From Akkermansia muciniphila (GTDB taxonomy: Bacteria; Verrucomicrobiota; Verrucomicrobiia; Verrucomicrobiales; Akkermansiaceae), in contig CANQLV010000004.1 in assembly GCA_947624785.1 (NCBI GenBank), forward strand, positions 186,001 to 250,000: 64,000 bases of DNA. Reading direction: 5' to 3'. The position numbers and the translations under genes are program-made. The stretch's first letter is position 1. Each line of letters opens with the position of its first letter. Under the pieces are notes generated by a model. It saw only the letters and a list, made by a program, of their open reading frames with translations. It was not told where the DNA came from and searched no databases. This document shows, in pieces, positions 54,760-64,000 of this stretch.

Positions 54760-56460
54760 ATGTCCTCACACGACTTGTTAATCATTGTCCTATTCATAGG
54801 CATACTGGTCGCCTTCACCCCGTTGCTCGGGAAGTGGCTGGCGAATGTTTTACAGGGAAAGCGGACCTGGCTTTCCCCGGTTCTGGGTCCCGTGGAGCGC
54901 TGCACCTACCGTGTGGCCGGCGTGGACCCCTCCCGCGAAATGGACTGGAAAAAATATCTGACGGCCGTTCTTCTATTCAACGCCGCCGGATTCCTCATCC
55001 TCTTCCTTTCCCTGCTGTGCCAGAAATGGCTGCCGCTGAATCCCGCCGGCACGGAAAACATGCGGTGGGACATTGCGCTGAATACGGCCATCAGCTTCAT
55101 GACCAACACGAACTGGCAGTTCTACTCCGGCGAAGGGCCGGAGGGCATCAGCTACTTTGTCCAAATGACCGGGCTGGGCGTGCAGAACTTCGTCAGCGCC
55201 GCCACGGGGATTGCCGTCATGGCCGCCCTGATCCGCGGTCTGAAAAGGAAATGCGCCTCCACCCTGGGCAACTTCTGGGCGGACCTGACGCGCAGCACCC
55301 TGTACTTCCTGATTCCGATTTCCGTAGTCGTCGCGCTTCTGCTGGTCTCCCAGGGAGTGGTGCAATCTTTTGACGGACCCGCCACCGTGCCGGGCATGGA
55401 CGGCGTGGAGCAGGTGATTCCCAACGGTCCGGCGGCCTCCCAGGTGGCCATCAAGCAGCTTGGGACGAACGGCGGCGGCTTCTTCGGGAACAACAGCACG
55501 CATCCCTTTGAAAATCCCACGCCCTTCAGCAACATGGTTGAAATGCTCTCCCTGCTCCTGATCGGCTGCGCCTGCCCGTACGCCTACGGCGTGATGATCG
55601 GGAAAAAAAGGCAGGGCTGGATCATCTTCGGCGCCATGATGCTTCTGCTCGTGACGACCATCGGGCTGTCCCAGTGGGCGGAACACACGGGCAACCCGCT
55701 GTTCCCCGGCATGGAAATGCTGGAGGGCAAGGAAGTGCGCCTGGGCGTGACGAACAGCTCCCTCTGGTCCGTGGCTACGACAGCCTCCTCCAACGGCTCC
55801 GTGAACTGCATGCACTGCAGCATGTCCCCGCTTGGCGGCGGCATCGCCCTGTTCAACATGCTGCTGGGTGAAGTAATCTTCGGCGGCCTGGGCTGCGGCC
55901 TGTACGGCATGCTGATGTTCGCCATGATCACCGTGTTCCTGTGCGGGCTGATGGTGGGGCGCACCCCCGAATTCCTGGGCAAGAAAATTGAAGCCCGGGA
56001 AGTGCGCTGGTCCATGGTGGGCGTCCTGCTGCCCGGCATAGCCGTCCTGCTCATGAGCGGGCTGGCCGCCGCTACGGAAGTGGGGCGTGAATCCATCTGC
56101 AATGCCGGACCCCACGGGCTGACGGAAATCCTGTACTGCTTCGGTTCCCAGGCCGGGAACAACGGCAGCGCCTTTGCGGGGCTGGCTGTGGGGGATACGC
56201 CTTTCTACTCCCTGCTGGGCGGCCTGGCGATGCTCCTGGCCCGCTTCGGGGCCATCATTCCGGTGATGATCATTGCGGGCAGCATGGTCTCCAAGAAAAC
56301 CGCGCCTCCGGCCCAGGGCACCATGGCGACGGACAACCTGATGTTCATGGTCCTGCTGGTGGCCGTGGTGCTGATTGTAGGCGCCCTCACCTTCTTCCCG
56401 GCCCTGGCCCTGGGGCCCGTTCTGGAGCATCTGCTCCTGTATTCGGGAACCATGCTGTAA
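54760..56460 (+). CDS. kdpA: Potassium-transporting ATPase A subunit
   Basis: K+-selective membrane channel subunit of the high-affinity Kdp pump. The 566 residues span about ten helices and contain the family blocks MTNTNWQFYSGEGPEGISYF, MTGLGVQNFVSAATG, LGTNGGGFFGNNSTHPFENP and GRTPEFLGKKIEAREV, including selectivity-filter glycines. The start at 54760 gives a first membrane helix at once (LLIIVLFIGILVAFTPLLG). No separate KdpF was seen in front. kdpB follows after 30 bases. Confidence 0.98.
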   Translation: MSSHDLLIIVLFIGILVAFTPLLGKWLANVLQGKRTWLSPVLGPVERCTYRVAGVDPSREMDWKKYLTAVLLFNAAGFLILFLSLLCQKWLPLNPAGTENMRWDIALNTAISFMTNTNWQFYSGEGPEGISYFVQMTGLGVQNFVSAATGIAVMAALIRGLKRKCASTLGNFWADLTRSTLYFLIPISVVVALLLVSQGVVQSFDGPATVPGMDGVEQVIPNGPAASQVAIKQLGTNGGGFFGNNSTHPFENPTPFSNMVEMLSLLLIGCACPYAYGVMIGKKRQGWIIFGAMMLLLVTTIGLSQWAEHTGNPLFPGMEMLEGKEVRLGVTNSSLWSVATTASSNGSVNCMHCSMSPLGGGIALFNMLLGEVIFGGLGCGLYGMLMFAMITVFLCGLMVGRTPEFLGKKIEAREVRWSMVGVLLPGIAVLLMSGLAAATEVGRESICNAGPHGLTEILYCFGSQAGNNGSAFAGLAVGDTPFYSLLGGLAMLLARFGAIIPVMIIAGSMVSKKTAPPAQGTMATDNLMFMVLLVAVVLIVGALTFFPALALGPVLEHLLLYSGTML

Positions 56461-56490
56461 GGAGCATTCACCAACAATCCAGATTTTACG

Positions 56491-58605
56491 ATGATGAAAG
56501 AAGAAAAAAAGAATCAATCCTGGTGCAACGGGGCCATGCTGAAAACGGCCTTCCGGGACGCGCTGCGCAAATTTAGCCCGCGCGCCCTGTCCAAAAACTT
56601 CGTGATGTTCGTCACGGCCATCGGCGCCCTGGTTGCCACGGTCGTCCTTATCCGGGATGCCGCCGCCGGGCAGCCCTTCGGCTTTACCCTGCAAATCACG
56701 CTCTGGCTCTGGTTCACCGTCCTGTTCGCCAACTTTGCGGAAGCATTGGCGGAAGGCCGCGGAAAGGCCCAGGCGGACGCCCTGAAAAAAATGCGCGTCT
56801 ATGTGAACGCCCGTCTGCTGACGGACAAGGGCACGGAGGAAATAGTCTCCGTTTCCGAGCTGCGCAAAGGGCAAAAAGTGCTGTGCGAGGCCGGGGACGT
56901 CATCCCGCTGGACGGCGAGGTGATTGAAGGCATCGCCAGCGTGGACGAATCCGCCATTACAGGGGAATCCGCCCCGGTCATCCGTGAAAGCGGGGGCGAC
57001 CGCAGCGCCGTAACGGGGGGCACCCGCGTGATCAGCGACGGCATCGTCATCCGCATCACGGCGGAACCGGGCAATACCTTCCTGGACCGCATGATCGCCA
57101 TGGTGGAAGGCGCCAGCCGGCAGAAGACGCCCAATGAAATCGCGCTGGGCATCCTGCTCGTGGCGCTGACCATCGTCTTTATTGCCGTGGTGTTTTCCCT
57201 CCCTGCCATGGCCGGATACATTGAAGATTCCGCCCGGGCGCTGGGCTTCTGGGCGGACGGCCATATCTCCCTGCCCGTTCTGGTCTCCCTGCTGGTGTGC
57301 CTGATTCCGACGACGATCGGCGGCCTGCTGAGCGCCATCGGCATCAGCGGCATTGACCGGCTGGTGCGCCGGAACGTGCTGGCCACGTCCGGCCGTGCCG
57401 TGGAAGCGGCCGGGGACATTGATGTGCTGATGCTGGACAAGACCGGAACCATCACCTTCGGCAACCGCATGGCGAATGAATTCCTGCCTGCGCCCGGCGT
57501 GGAGGACCAGCAGCTGGCGGAAGCCGCCCAGCTCGCCTCCCTGTCCGATGAAACGCCGGAAGGGCGCAGCATCGTGGTGCTGGCCAAAAAGCAATTTGGA
57601 ATCCGGGGCCGCCACATGGACGCGGACCACATCACCTTTGTTCCGTTCTCCGCTTCCACCCGCATGAGCGGCGTGGACATTGCGGCGCACGGCGGCCAGC
57701 CGGCCGTTTCCATTCGGAAAGGCGCTGCGGAAAGCGTGGCGCAGTGGGTGAAGGACCAGGGCGGAGCCTTCCCGCAGGAGGTGGAAATGGCTGTGCAAAA
57801 CGTCGCGCGTGCCGGCGGCACGCCGCTGGTAGTGGCACGGGGAAAGGACGTGCTGGGCGTCATTTACCTGAAAGACATCGTCAAGGGCGGCATCAAGGAA
57901 CGCTTCGCCCGGCTCCGGGCCATGGGCATCCGCACCGTCATGGTGACAGGGGACAATGCCCTGACTGCCGCGTCCATTGCGGCGGAGGCCGGAGTGGATG
58001 ACTTCATTGCGGAAGCCACGCCGGAAATGAAGCTGGCGCGCATCCGTGAAGAACAGGCGGAAGGCCATCTGGTGGCCATGACCGGGGACGGCACCAACGA
58101 CGCTCCCGCCCTGGCCCAGGCCGACGTGGGCGTGGCGATGAACACCGGCACGCAGGCCGCCCGGGAGGCGGGCAACATGGTAGATCTGGACAGCAACCCG
58201 ACCAAACTGATTGAAATCGTGGAAATCGGCAAGCAAATGCTGATCACCCGCGGCGCGCTGACCACCTTCTCCTTCGCCAATGACGTGGCCAAGTACTTCG
58301 CCATCATCCCCGCCATGTTTGCGGGCCTCTTTGTGGCTGACGGCATGGCCCGGGGGCCGCTTTCCGCCCTGAACGTGATGGGACTGCACTCCCCGCAGAG
58401 CGCCATCCTCAGCGCGGTGATTTTCAACGCCCTCATTATCGTGGCGCTTATTCCACTGGCCTTGAAGGGGGTTTCCTACCGCCCGGCGGGAGCGGCCTCC
58501 CTGCTGAAGCGCAACATCCTCATTTACGGGGTAGGCGGCCTGATTGCGCCGTTCATCGGCATCAAGCTCATCGACATGGCCGTCACCGCCCTGCACCTCG
58601 TCTGA
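56491..58605 (+). CDS. kdpB: Potassium-transporting ATPase B subunit (P-type ATPase)
   Basis: The ATP-hydrolysing subunit of the Kdp complex. The 704 residues include the actuator loop ESAPVIRES, the phosphorylation motif [11 protein letters not shown] with Asp316, nucleotide-binding residues, and the hinge motif [20 protein letters not shown]. Length is typical. It sits between kdpA (30 bases) and kdpC (29 bases) in the same operon. Confidence 0.98.
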   Translation: MMKEEKKNQSWCNGAMLKTAFRDALRKFSPRALSKNFVMFVTAIGALVATVVLIRDAAAGQPFGFTLQITLWLWFTVLFANFAEALAEGRGKAQADALKKMRVYVNARLLTDKGTEEIVSVSELRKGQKVLCEAGDVIPLDGEVIEGIASVDESAITGESAPVIRESGGDRSAVTGGTRVISDGIVIRITAEPGNTFLDRMIAMVEGASRQKTPNEIALGILLVALTIVFIAVVFSLPAMAGYIEDSARALGFWADGHISLPVLVSLLVCLIPTTIGGLLSAIGISGIDRLVRRNVLATSGRAVEAAGDIDVLMLDKTGTITFGNRMANEFLPAPGVEDQQLAEAAQLASLSDETPEGRSIVVLAKKQFGIRGRHMDADHITFVPFSASTRMSGVDIAAHGGQPAVSIRKGAAESVAQWVKDQGGAFPQEVEMAVQNVARAGGTPLVVARGKDVLGVIYLKDIVKGGIKERFARLRAMGIRTVMVTGDNALTAASIAAEAGVDDFIAEATPEMKLARIREEQAEGHLVAMTGDGTNDAPALAQADVGVAMNTGTQAAREAGNMVDLDSNPTKLIEIVEIGKQMLITRGALTTFSFANDVAKYFAIIPAMFAGLFVADGMARGPLSALNVMGLHSPQSAILSAVIFNALIIVALIPLALKGVSYRPAGAASLLKRNILIYGVGGLIAPFIGIKLIDMAVTALHLV

Positions 58606-58634
58606 ACAATTAAAAATCAACCTGCTGAATCATT

Positions 58635-59210
58635 ATGAAATGGACATTTCCCAATCTGCGCCTGTTTCTGGCGCTGGCCGTCGTCACCGGCGGCATTTAT
58701 CCCCTGGCTGTCACGCTCGTCAGCCTGATTCTGTTCCCCCATCAGGCGCACGGCTCCCTGATCCGGAATGAACGGGGGGAAGTCATCGCCTCGGAGCTCA
58801 TCGCCCAGCCCTTCACCTCCGCCAGATACTTCTGGCCCAGGCCCTCCGCCGGAGACTACGCCACCATGCCTTCCGGAGCCAGCAACCTCTCCTGGACCTC
58901 CGGAGAGCTGGTCAGGACGGTGGCGGAGCGCAAGGCGGCCCTGCTGAAAGCCCACAACCTGCCGGAAGAAACGCCTGTTCCGGCGGATCTCCTGTTCGCT
59001 TCCGGAAGCGGCCTGGAATCCTGCATTTCCCCGGAAGCGGCGGAATTCCAGGCGGCCCGCGTGGCTGCGGCCCGCAAGCTGCCTCTGGAAAAAGTGCGGC
59101 AATTGGTGGCGGAACACCTCATTCCGGGCGGCATCTTGGGGGAAAACGTAATCAACGTGATGACGCTGAACGCCGCCCTGGATACATTGCCCCCAGTTAG
59201 GGGAATGTAA
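58635..59210 (+). CDS. kdpC: Potassium-transporting ATPase C subunit
   Basis: Single-pass accessory subunit that stabilises the KdpAB pump. The 191-residue product has one N-terminal helix (LRLFLALAVVTGGIYPLAVT) and the KdpC signatures ARYFWPRPSAGDY, ASGSGLESCISPEAAEFQAA and LVAEHLIPGGILGENVINVM. It closes the operon. A 139-base gap separates it from a convergent alpha-galactosidase gene; no clear terminator hairpin was identified there. Confidence 0.97.
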   Translation: MKWTFPNLRLFLALAVVTGGIYPLAVTLVSLILFPHQAHGSLIRNERGEVIASELIAQPFTSARYFWPRPSAGDYATMPSGASNLSWTSGELVRTVAERKAALLKAHNLPEETPVPADLLFASGSGLESCISPEAAEFQAARVAAARKLPLEKVRQLVAEHLIPGGILGENVINVMTLNAALDTLPPVRGM

Positions 59211-59349
59211 TTGACCGTCCCGGTCCGGGGAATACCCAGGCGGAAAAATCGTCCGGCAGTTGTCCGGTGCCTTGGTTCCGCATCTTTCTCCGGTCGCCGG
59301 GACGGATCTTATGAATGAAATGGAGGAACGCGCCTCCCGGACCATGAGG

Positions 59350-60954
59350 CTATCTTTTGCCTTCCAGAAGAAACAGGACCGCTCCGTGGGGATTGAGCTT
59401 CACCTTCATTTCCTGGCTTGCCGTGCCGGCGTCTTCCTGCTTCCACAGGTCGCGCACGTTTTGCGGAGACTTCAGCTTGAGGCGGGAAAAGGGAACATGA
59501 ATGGTCTGGCCTTTATTGCTTTTATTGAAAAAGCCGACGGCGGTACGGCCTTCCCCCAGCGGTTTGATCCAGACTTCACCGTCATCTTGGGACAGGACTT
59601 TTTCCGAAGGGCCGCGAAACGTCTGGTTGACGGCGATTACTTCCCTGTTGCAAAGAATGCCCCGCGTGAAATCGTCCAGATGCTCCAGATCGCATGAAAT
59701 AATCAGGGGAGCGGATATTATGGCCCAGAAGGACATCTGGAAATACTGCTCGTCCGGAGTCAGCCGGGTGGGGGAAAACGTGGTATTCGCCTTTCCGACT
59801 TTGCCCAGGCGGCCGATTTGGAGCATGTCCGGATCGTTCCAGTGCCCCGGTCCGGCATAGGGCTGCCATTTCTCCTGGGAGGAAGCGATCTTCTTCAAAC
59901 TGCCCCAGTGGTCTTCGATATCCCCCGTTGTGCGCCAGACATTGGCCGTTTTGCTGATGGGGCCGGCAATCTCGAACGGGGTGGAATTGGAAACGCTCAA
60001 CACAATGTCCCTGCCGCTTTTTTTCAAATCCGCCGCGATTCTTTCCGTGCTCGGCACGTCGATCAGGTACCAGTCCATCTTGACGTAATCAAACCCCCAT
60101 TCCGCCCACTGCCTGGCATCCTGGGTAATCATCCATACGGGGCCTGTTTTGGCGGCTCCCAGCCGCTGGGAACCCGGGCAGCCCCCGAACAATTGGTCAG
60201 GCTGGGGGCGTTTGTTTTCAGGAAGAGCCAGGGAGGAATAATCTCCCTGCGGATTGGGGGAAGAGCCGCCTATGTAGCCGGCGTAAGTTCCCATCCACGG
60301 GGTTGAATAAATCCCCGCTTTCAGCCCCAGGCTGTGGATTTCACGGCACATGGACTTCATGTCCGGAAAACGCTTGTTGGGCTGGATGGCGCGGTGCTTG
60401 CCGCCTCTGGCGCCTTGCCAGCAATCGTCAATATTGACATAGCGGTAGCCGTAGTGGGCCAGCCCGGAACTGACGAGCAGCCGGGCGGTTTTCAGGATAT
60501 TTTCCTGGCTCACGCCGCCGCTGTAGGAATACCAGCTGCTCCAGCCCATGGGGGGAGTCAGGCATATCTCCTGCCCGATGCGGATGGTGATGGTTCCGTT
60601 CGTTTTGCCATGGCTGTTGCTTATCTGCACGGGAAAGGCATAAATTCCCGGACGGCTGATTTTACCGGTGATGACGCCGGTTTTCCTGTCCAGCTTCACG
60701 CCGGGGGGCAATTTGGCGGCGGCGAAGCTCATGGGGCGTTCCCCGCTGGCGCAGATGGCGAACTGGATGGGGGAGCCGGGCCGCGCGCCGAAAAGCCGTG
60801 GTTCGTTCAGTACGGGAGCCGGTGATTCCGGCGGTGTCAGGCGGACGCCGGGTTCCGGAGCTGGATAAGGGGAAGGCATCTCCTTGCCGGAGGCTCCCGG
60901 CTGGACCAGGAGCAGGGCGGAACAGAGGAATGGAAAAAAAGAAATACGGATCAT
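59350..60954 (-). CDS. Secreted alpha-galactosidase (GH27) with N-terminal Ig-like domain
   Basis: Hydrolyses terminal alpha-galactose or alpha-GalNAc from glycans. The 534-residue product has a signal peptide (MIRISFFPFLCSALLLVQPG), a putative Ig-like domain at about 50-128 (LPPGVKLDRKTGVITGKISR), then the GH27 barrel starting LTPPMGWSSWYSY, with nucleophile Asp294 (YVKMDW) and acid/base Asp345 (RTTGDI). The motif GPGHWNDPDMLQIG and a C-terminal beta-sandwich complete the family. It converges on kdpC and is divergent from clpB. Confidence 0.93.
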   Translation of the reverse strand: MIRISFFPFLCSALLLVQPGASGKEMPSPYPAPEPGVRLTPPESPAPVLNEPRLFGARPGSPIQFAICASGERPMSFAAAKLPPGVKLDRKTGVITGKISRPGIYAFPVQISNSHGKTNGTITIRIGQEICLTPPMGWSSWYSYSGGVSQENILKTARLLVSSGLAHYGYRYVNIDDCWQGARGGKHRAIQPNKRFPDMKSMCREIHSLGLKAGIYSTPWMGTYAGYIGGSSPNPQGDYSSLALPENKRPQPDQLFGGCPGSQRLGAAKTGPVWMITQDARQWAEWGFDYVKMDWYLIDVPSTERIAADLKKSGRDIVLSVSNSTPFEIAGPISKTANVWRTTGDIEDHWGSLKKIASSQEKWQPYAGPGHWNDPDMLQIGRLGKVGKANTTFSPTRLTPDEQYFQMSFWAIISAPLIISCDLEHLDDFTRGILCNREVIAVNQTFRGPSEKVLSQDDGEVWIKPLGEGRTAVGFFNKSNKGQTIHVPFSRLKLKSPQNVRDLWKQEDAGTASQEMKVKLNPHGAVLFLLEGKR

Positions 60955-61140
60955 TCTGGTAAAAAAGCTGGAGACAGGAAAAAAGAAAAGGCCGATAGAA
61001 CGCGGGTTCTGTAAAATACGCCGGGCACACTACAATATTACAAGAAATTCAAAGGGTCAAAAAAATTTGGATAAGGGCAAAAATCCTGCTTTCCCATTCA
61101 ACGGTTGGGGATATTCTTATGTCTAAATTACCAACATACC

Positions 61141-63723
61141 ATGCTTAACAATCTAACAACAAAATTTCAGGAAGCGCTGATGCAGGCGCAGCAGACGGCA
61201 GGGCGGCTCGGAAAACCGGAAATTTCCTCCCTGGACGTTCTAGTGGCGTTGCTGGAGCAGGACGGCGGAATTCTTTCCCCCATTCTCCGCAAGGCCTCTT
61301 GTGATCCGGGGCTGCTGCTGCAGGCTGCCCAGAGGGAAGTATCCCATGAACCCACCCAGAGCGGTGCTACCACGCAGCCCCAGATGGGCCGTGACCTGGC
61401 TACGGTAATGCACGCCGCCGAGGATGAACGCAAAAAGCTCAAGGATGACTACCTCAGCGTGGAGCACTTCATGCTGGGGGCTCTGGACACGCAGAACAAG
61501 GTGCACCAGTTGACGGACACCTTTGGACTGACCAAGGACAACTATCTGGCCGCCATGAAGGAAGTGCGCGGCAATCAGCGCGTGACGGACGACAACCCGG
61601 AAGGCAAATACCAGACGCTGGAAAAATACGGCACGGATCTGACGGCCCGCGCCCGCGCCGGCAAGATTGACCCCGTCATCGGCCGTGATACGGAAATCCG
61701 CCGCGTCCTCCAGATCCTTTCCCGCCGGACCAAGAACAACCCCGTGCTCATCGGGGAGCCCGGCGTGGGCAAGACCGCCATTGCGGAAGGCCTGGCGCGG
61801 CGCATTGTCAACGGTGACGTGCCGGAAAGCATGCGCAACAAGCGCATTGTATCCCTCAACATCGGGTCCATGCTCGCGGGGGCCAAATACCGCGGCGAAT
61901 TTGAAGAACGCTTGAAATCCTTCCTCAAGGAAGTGACGGACTCCAACGGTGAAATCATCCTGTTCATTGACGAACTGCACACCATCGTGGGCGCGGGCGC
62001 CAGTGAAGGGGCGGTGGACGCCTCCAACCTGCTTAAACCCGCCCTGGCCCGTGGCGAACTGCGGACCATCGGCGCGACGACGCTGGACGAATACCGCAAA
62101 TACATTGAAAAGGATGCTGCCCTGGAACGCCGGTTCCAGCCCGTCATGGTGTCTGAACCCAGCGTGGAGGACACCATCGCCATTCTGCGCGGCCTGAAGG
62201 AACGTTATGAAGTGCACCACGGCGTGCGCATCACGGACGCCGCCATCGTGGCTGCCGCCACTCTTTCCGACCGTTATATCTCCGACCGTTTCCTGCCTGA
62301 CAAGGCGGTGGACCTGGTGGACGAAGCGGCGGCCCGGCTCAAGATTGAGCTGGACTCCATGCCCACGGAAATCGACCAGATCGAACGCGAAGCCATGCAG
62401 CTTGAAATGGAGCGGCAGGCCCTGGTGAAGGAAGAGGACGCCGACAGCAAGGCCCGTCTGGAAAAAATCACCAAGGACCTGGCGGACCTGAAGGAAAAAT
62501 CCGGCTCCATGATTGCCAAGTGGAAAAGTGAAAAAGACGTTCTGGACGCCGTCCGCAGGGAACAGGAAAAAATAGAAGCCCTCAAGCTGGAAAGCGAAAG
62601 GGCCAAGAGAATGGGAGACCTGACCCGCGCCTCCGAAATCACGTACGGTGAACTTCCGGAGGCGGAACGCGCCCTGACGGAAGGCAAGGAAAAGCTCAGC
62701 AAAATGCAGAAGGAGGACGGAGGCCTGCTCAAGGAGGAAGTCACGGAAGGAGACATCGCCAAGGTGGTGGCCACCTGGACCGGCATTCCCGCCGCACGCC
62801 TGCAGGAAGGGGAGCGCGCCAAGCTGGTGCACATGGAAGAACGACTGGGCGCCCGCGTGATCGGGCAAAAGCAGGCCGTCAAGGCCGTATCCGACGCCGT
62901 GCGGCGCGCCCGCGCGGGATTGCAGGATGAAAACAGGCCCATCGGCTCCTTCCTGTTCCTGGGGCCCACGGGCGTGGGCAAAACGGAGCTCAGCAAGGCG
63001 CTGGCGGAATTCCTCTTTGACAATGAAAACGCCATCGTGCGCATTGACATGTCCGAATACATGGAAAAGCACTCCGTGGCGCGCCTCATCGGGGCGCCTC
63101 CCGGATATGTGGGTTATGAAGAAGGCGGCCAGCTCTCTGAAGCCGTGCGCCGCCGTCCGTACTGCGTGGTCCTCTTTGATGAAATTGAAAAAGCCCATCC
63201 GGACGTCTTCAACGTTCTGCTCCAGGTACTGGATGACGGCCGCATCACGGACGGGCAGGGGCGTACGGTGGACTTCCGCAACACGGTCATCATCATGACC
63301 TCCAACATCGGCAGCCAGTACATCCTCAATGAATCCAACGCGGAACAGCGGGAAGCCAAGGCGATGGAAGCCCTGCGCGGCCACTTCCGTCCGGAATTCC
63401 TGAACCGCATTGATGAAATCATCATCTTTGACCGTCTGACGGCGGAGGAACTCAAGGGCATTGTGGACATCCAGCTCCAGCGCGTCCGCAAGCGCCTGGA
63501 AGCCAAGGGCCTGTTCCTGCGCATGACTCCGGAGGCTACGGCCCTGGTGGCGGACCATGGCTTTGACCCCGTCTATGGAGCCCGTCCCCTCAAGCGGGCC
63601 ATTCAGCATGACCTGCTGGACCCCCTCAGCCTGAAGCTCCTGGAAGGCGACTTCCCGGAAGGGACGGAAATCGTGGTGCGGGAAAAAGGCGGCAAGCTGG
63701 ACTTTACCAGGGAAAAGAAATAA
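61141..63723 (+). CDS. clpB: ClpB disaggregase chaperone
   Basis: Hexameric AAA+ protein that pulls apart aggregated proteins with DnaK. From the ATG at 61141 it is 860 residues, the usual length. It has an N-terminal Clp-N domain (about 1-145), AAA module 1 with Walker A GEPGVGKT at 205-212 and ILFIDELHT, a coiled-coil middle domain (about 400-520, rich in E/K), AAA module 2 with GPTGVGKT at 608-615 and [14 protein letters not shown], and the C-terminal domain ([12 protein letters not shown]). The longer frame to 61105 is not needed. No CIRCE or heat-shock promoter could be identified. Confidence 0.98.
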   Translation: MLNNLTTKFQEALMQAQQTAGRLGKPEISSLDVLVALLEQDGGILSPILRKASCDPGLLLQAAQREVSHEPTQSGATTQPQMGRDLATVMHAAEDERKKLKDDYLSVEHFMLGALDTQNKVHQLTDTFGLTKDNYLAAMKEVRGNQRVTDDNPEGKYQTLEKYGTDLTARARAGKIDPVIGRDTEIRRVLQILSRRTKNNPVLIGEPGVGKTAIAEGLARRIVNGDVPESMRNKRIVSLNIGSMLAGAKYRGEFEERLKSFLKEVTDSNGEIILFIDELHTIVGAGASEGAVDASNLLKPALARGELRTIGATTLDEYRKYIEKDAALERRFQPVMVSEPSVEDTIAILRGLKERYEVHHGVRITDAAIVAAATLSDRYISDRFLPDKAVDLVDEAAARLKIELDSMPTEIDQIEREAMQLEMERQALVKEEDADSKARLEKITKDLADLKEKSGSMIAKWKSEKDVLDAVRREQEKIEALKLESERAKRMGDLTRASEITYGELPEAERALTEGKEKLSKMQKEDGGLLKEEVTEGDIAKVVATWTGIPAARLQEGERAKLVHMEERLGARVIGQKQAVKAVSDAVRRARAGLQDENRPIGSFLFLGPTGVGKTELSKALAEFLFDNENAIVRIDMSEYMEKHSVARLIGAPPGYVGYEEGGQLSEAVRRRPYCVVLFDEIEKAHPDVFNVLLQVLDDGRITDGQGRTVDFRNTVIIMTSNIGSQYILNESNAEQREAKAMEALRGHFRPEFLNRIDEIIIFDRLTAEELKGIVDIQLQRVRKRLEAKGLFLRMTPEATALVADHGFDPVYGARPLKRAIQHDLLDPLSLKLLEGDFPEGTEIVVREKGGKLDFTREKK

Positions 63724-63755
63724 CTGAAAAGCCTGCTTTTCCGGTGTGCTGCCGG

Positions 63756-63794
63756 AAAAAACGTGAAGGGCGTTCCCTGACAGGAGCGCCCTTC
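63756..63794 (-). terminator. Terminator downstream of clpB / end of PEP-CTERM gene
   Basis: GAAGGGCG (63765-63772) pairs with CGCCCTTC (63787-63794) around a 14-base loop. On the minus strand the stem is followed three bases later by TTTTTT, so it best serves the minus-strand gene ending at 63874; it lies 41 bases after the clpB stop and may also slow transcription there. Confidence 0.65.
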
Positions 63795-63873
63795 TGATAT
63801 CAATCTCCTCCCTGGCGGCTAAAGGGAAACTGCCGTCTGGCCGGCTGAAAGGAAAATCCGGGAGAGGAACCCG

Positions 63874-64000
63874 TCAGCGGCGGCGTCTTCGTAAGGCGAG
63901 CACAGCCAGCCCCAGAAGGGAAAGCGTGGAGGTGCCGGGTTCCGGAACCATGTTCCAGCCCATGGAACGCATCAGCTCCATTTCTCCATCCGTCAGGGTG
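63874..64000 (-). CDS. PEP-CTERM protein, C-terminal end only (cut by window edge)
   Basis: The minus strand from 63999 reads TLTDGEMELMRSMGWNMVPE, continues PGTSTLSLLGLAVLALRRRR R and stops at TGA 63874-63876. This is the PEP-CTERM-type tail again: V-P-E-P, Ser/Thr, hydrophobic helix, Arg cluster. The bulk of the protein is beyond 64000 and cannot be described. Confidence 0.8.
   Translation of the reverse strand, partial: TLTDGEMELMRSMGWNMVPEPGTSTLSLLGLAVLALRRRRR

Noticed and set aside
54973-58620. A 1215-codon open frame on the minus strand across kdpA and kdpB
   Set aside because: It is antisense to two securely identified genes, is His/Gln/Gly/Arg-rich as expected from the complement of GC-rich codons, and spans a gene boundary.
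61240-63609. A 789-codon minus-strand frame opposite clpB
   Set aside because: Antisense shadow; clpB motifs are all intact on the plus strand.
63737-63760. A hairpin TTTTCCGG...CCGGAAAA just after clpB as its terminator
   Set aside because: On both strands the T-run precedes rather than follows the stem, so it does not fit an intrinsic terminator.

Overview
The window looks like chromosomal DNA of a mucin-degrading Verrucomicrobiota gut bacterium, most likely Akkermansia. The evidence is a set of secreted glycoside hydrolases suited to mucin or host glycans (GH123-like, GH2, GH29, GH33, GH27), several proteins with the short Verrucomicrobia-type PEP-CTERM tail (V-P-E-P, hydrophobic stretch, Arg cluster), an anaerobic pyruvate:ferredoxin oxidoreductase, an LpxR-type lipid A deacylase, moderately high GC, and weak or absent Shine-Dalgarno sequences. 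Assignment to species is inference. I saw no rRNA, tRNA, CRISPR array, prophage or insertion sequence.

Layout. 0-9.4 kb is housekeeping: gpsA-plsY (glycerolipid synthesis), lysS with a PP2C phosphatase, nifJ, a small membrane protein, and a divergent cupin/HxlR pair. 9.4-12.4 kb is an unrecognised two-gene unit, one protein of which has a lytic-transglycosylase-like motif series. 12.7-15.6 kb holds a GH123-like enzyme and hisF, followed by a PEP-CTERM gene remnant. 16-18.4 kb is a Ktr/Trk potassium system. 18.5-24.4 kb is hrpA, ilvN and an HtrA protease. 24.5-33 kb is a replication neighbourhood: holA, mnmG (with an internal perfect parS-like palindrome), ribD, an AT-rich gap with DnaA-box-like sites, a GlmU-like acyltransferase, a PEP-CTERM protein, dnaN preceded by a coupled 12-codon leader, and a second parS-like site. 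On + strand genes the base skew is C-rich left of this gap and G-rich right of it. I read this as a likely oriC.

33-39 kb contains an S-adenosylhomocysteinase-like protein, a probably frameshifted unknown gene, an envelope operon (TatD, LysM lipoprotein, L,D-transpeptidase) and an LpxR-type outer-membrane deacylase. 39-50 kb is rich in secreted enzymes: a large GH2 beta-galactosidase with a discoidin-like tail, a PEP-CTERM protein beside another exported protein, a decayed alpha-L-fucosidase and a multidomain sialidase. 50-59 kb is a full Kdp potassium system (kdpDE, an outer-membrane porin-like gene, kdpABC). 59-64 kb is a GH27 alpha-galactosidase, clpB, and the C-terminus of a further PEP-CTERM protein that runs off the window.

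The exported hydrolases would remove terminal sialic acid, galactose and GalNAc-type sugars from glycoproteins, while NifJ oxidises the resulting pyruvate anaerobically. Two potassium systems (constitutive-type Ktr, inducible-type Kdp) cover different external K+ levels.
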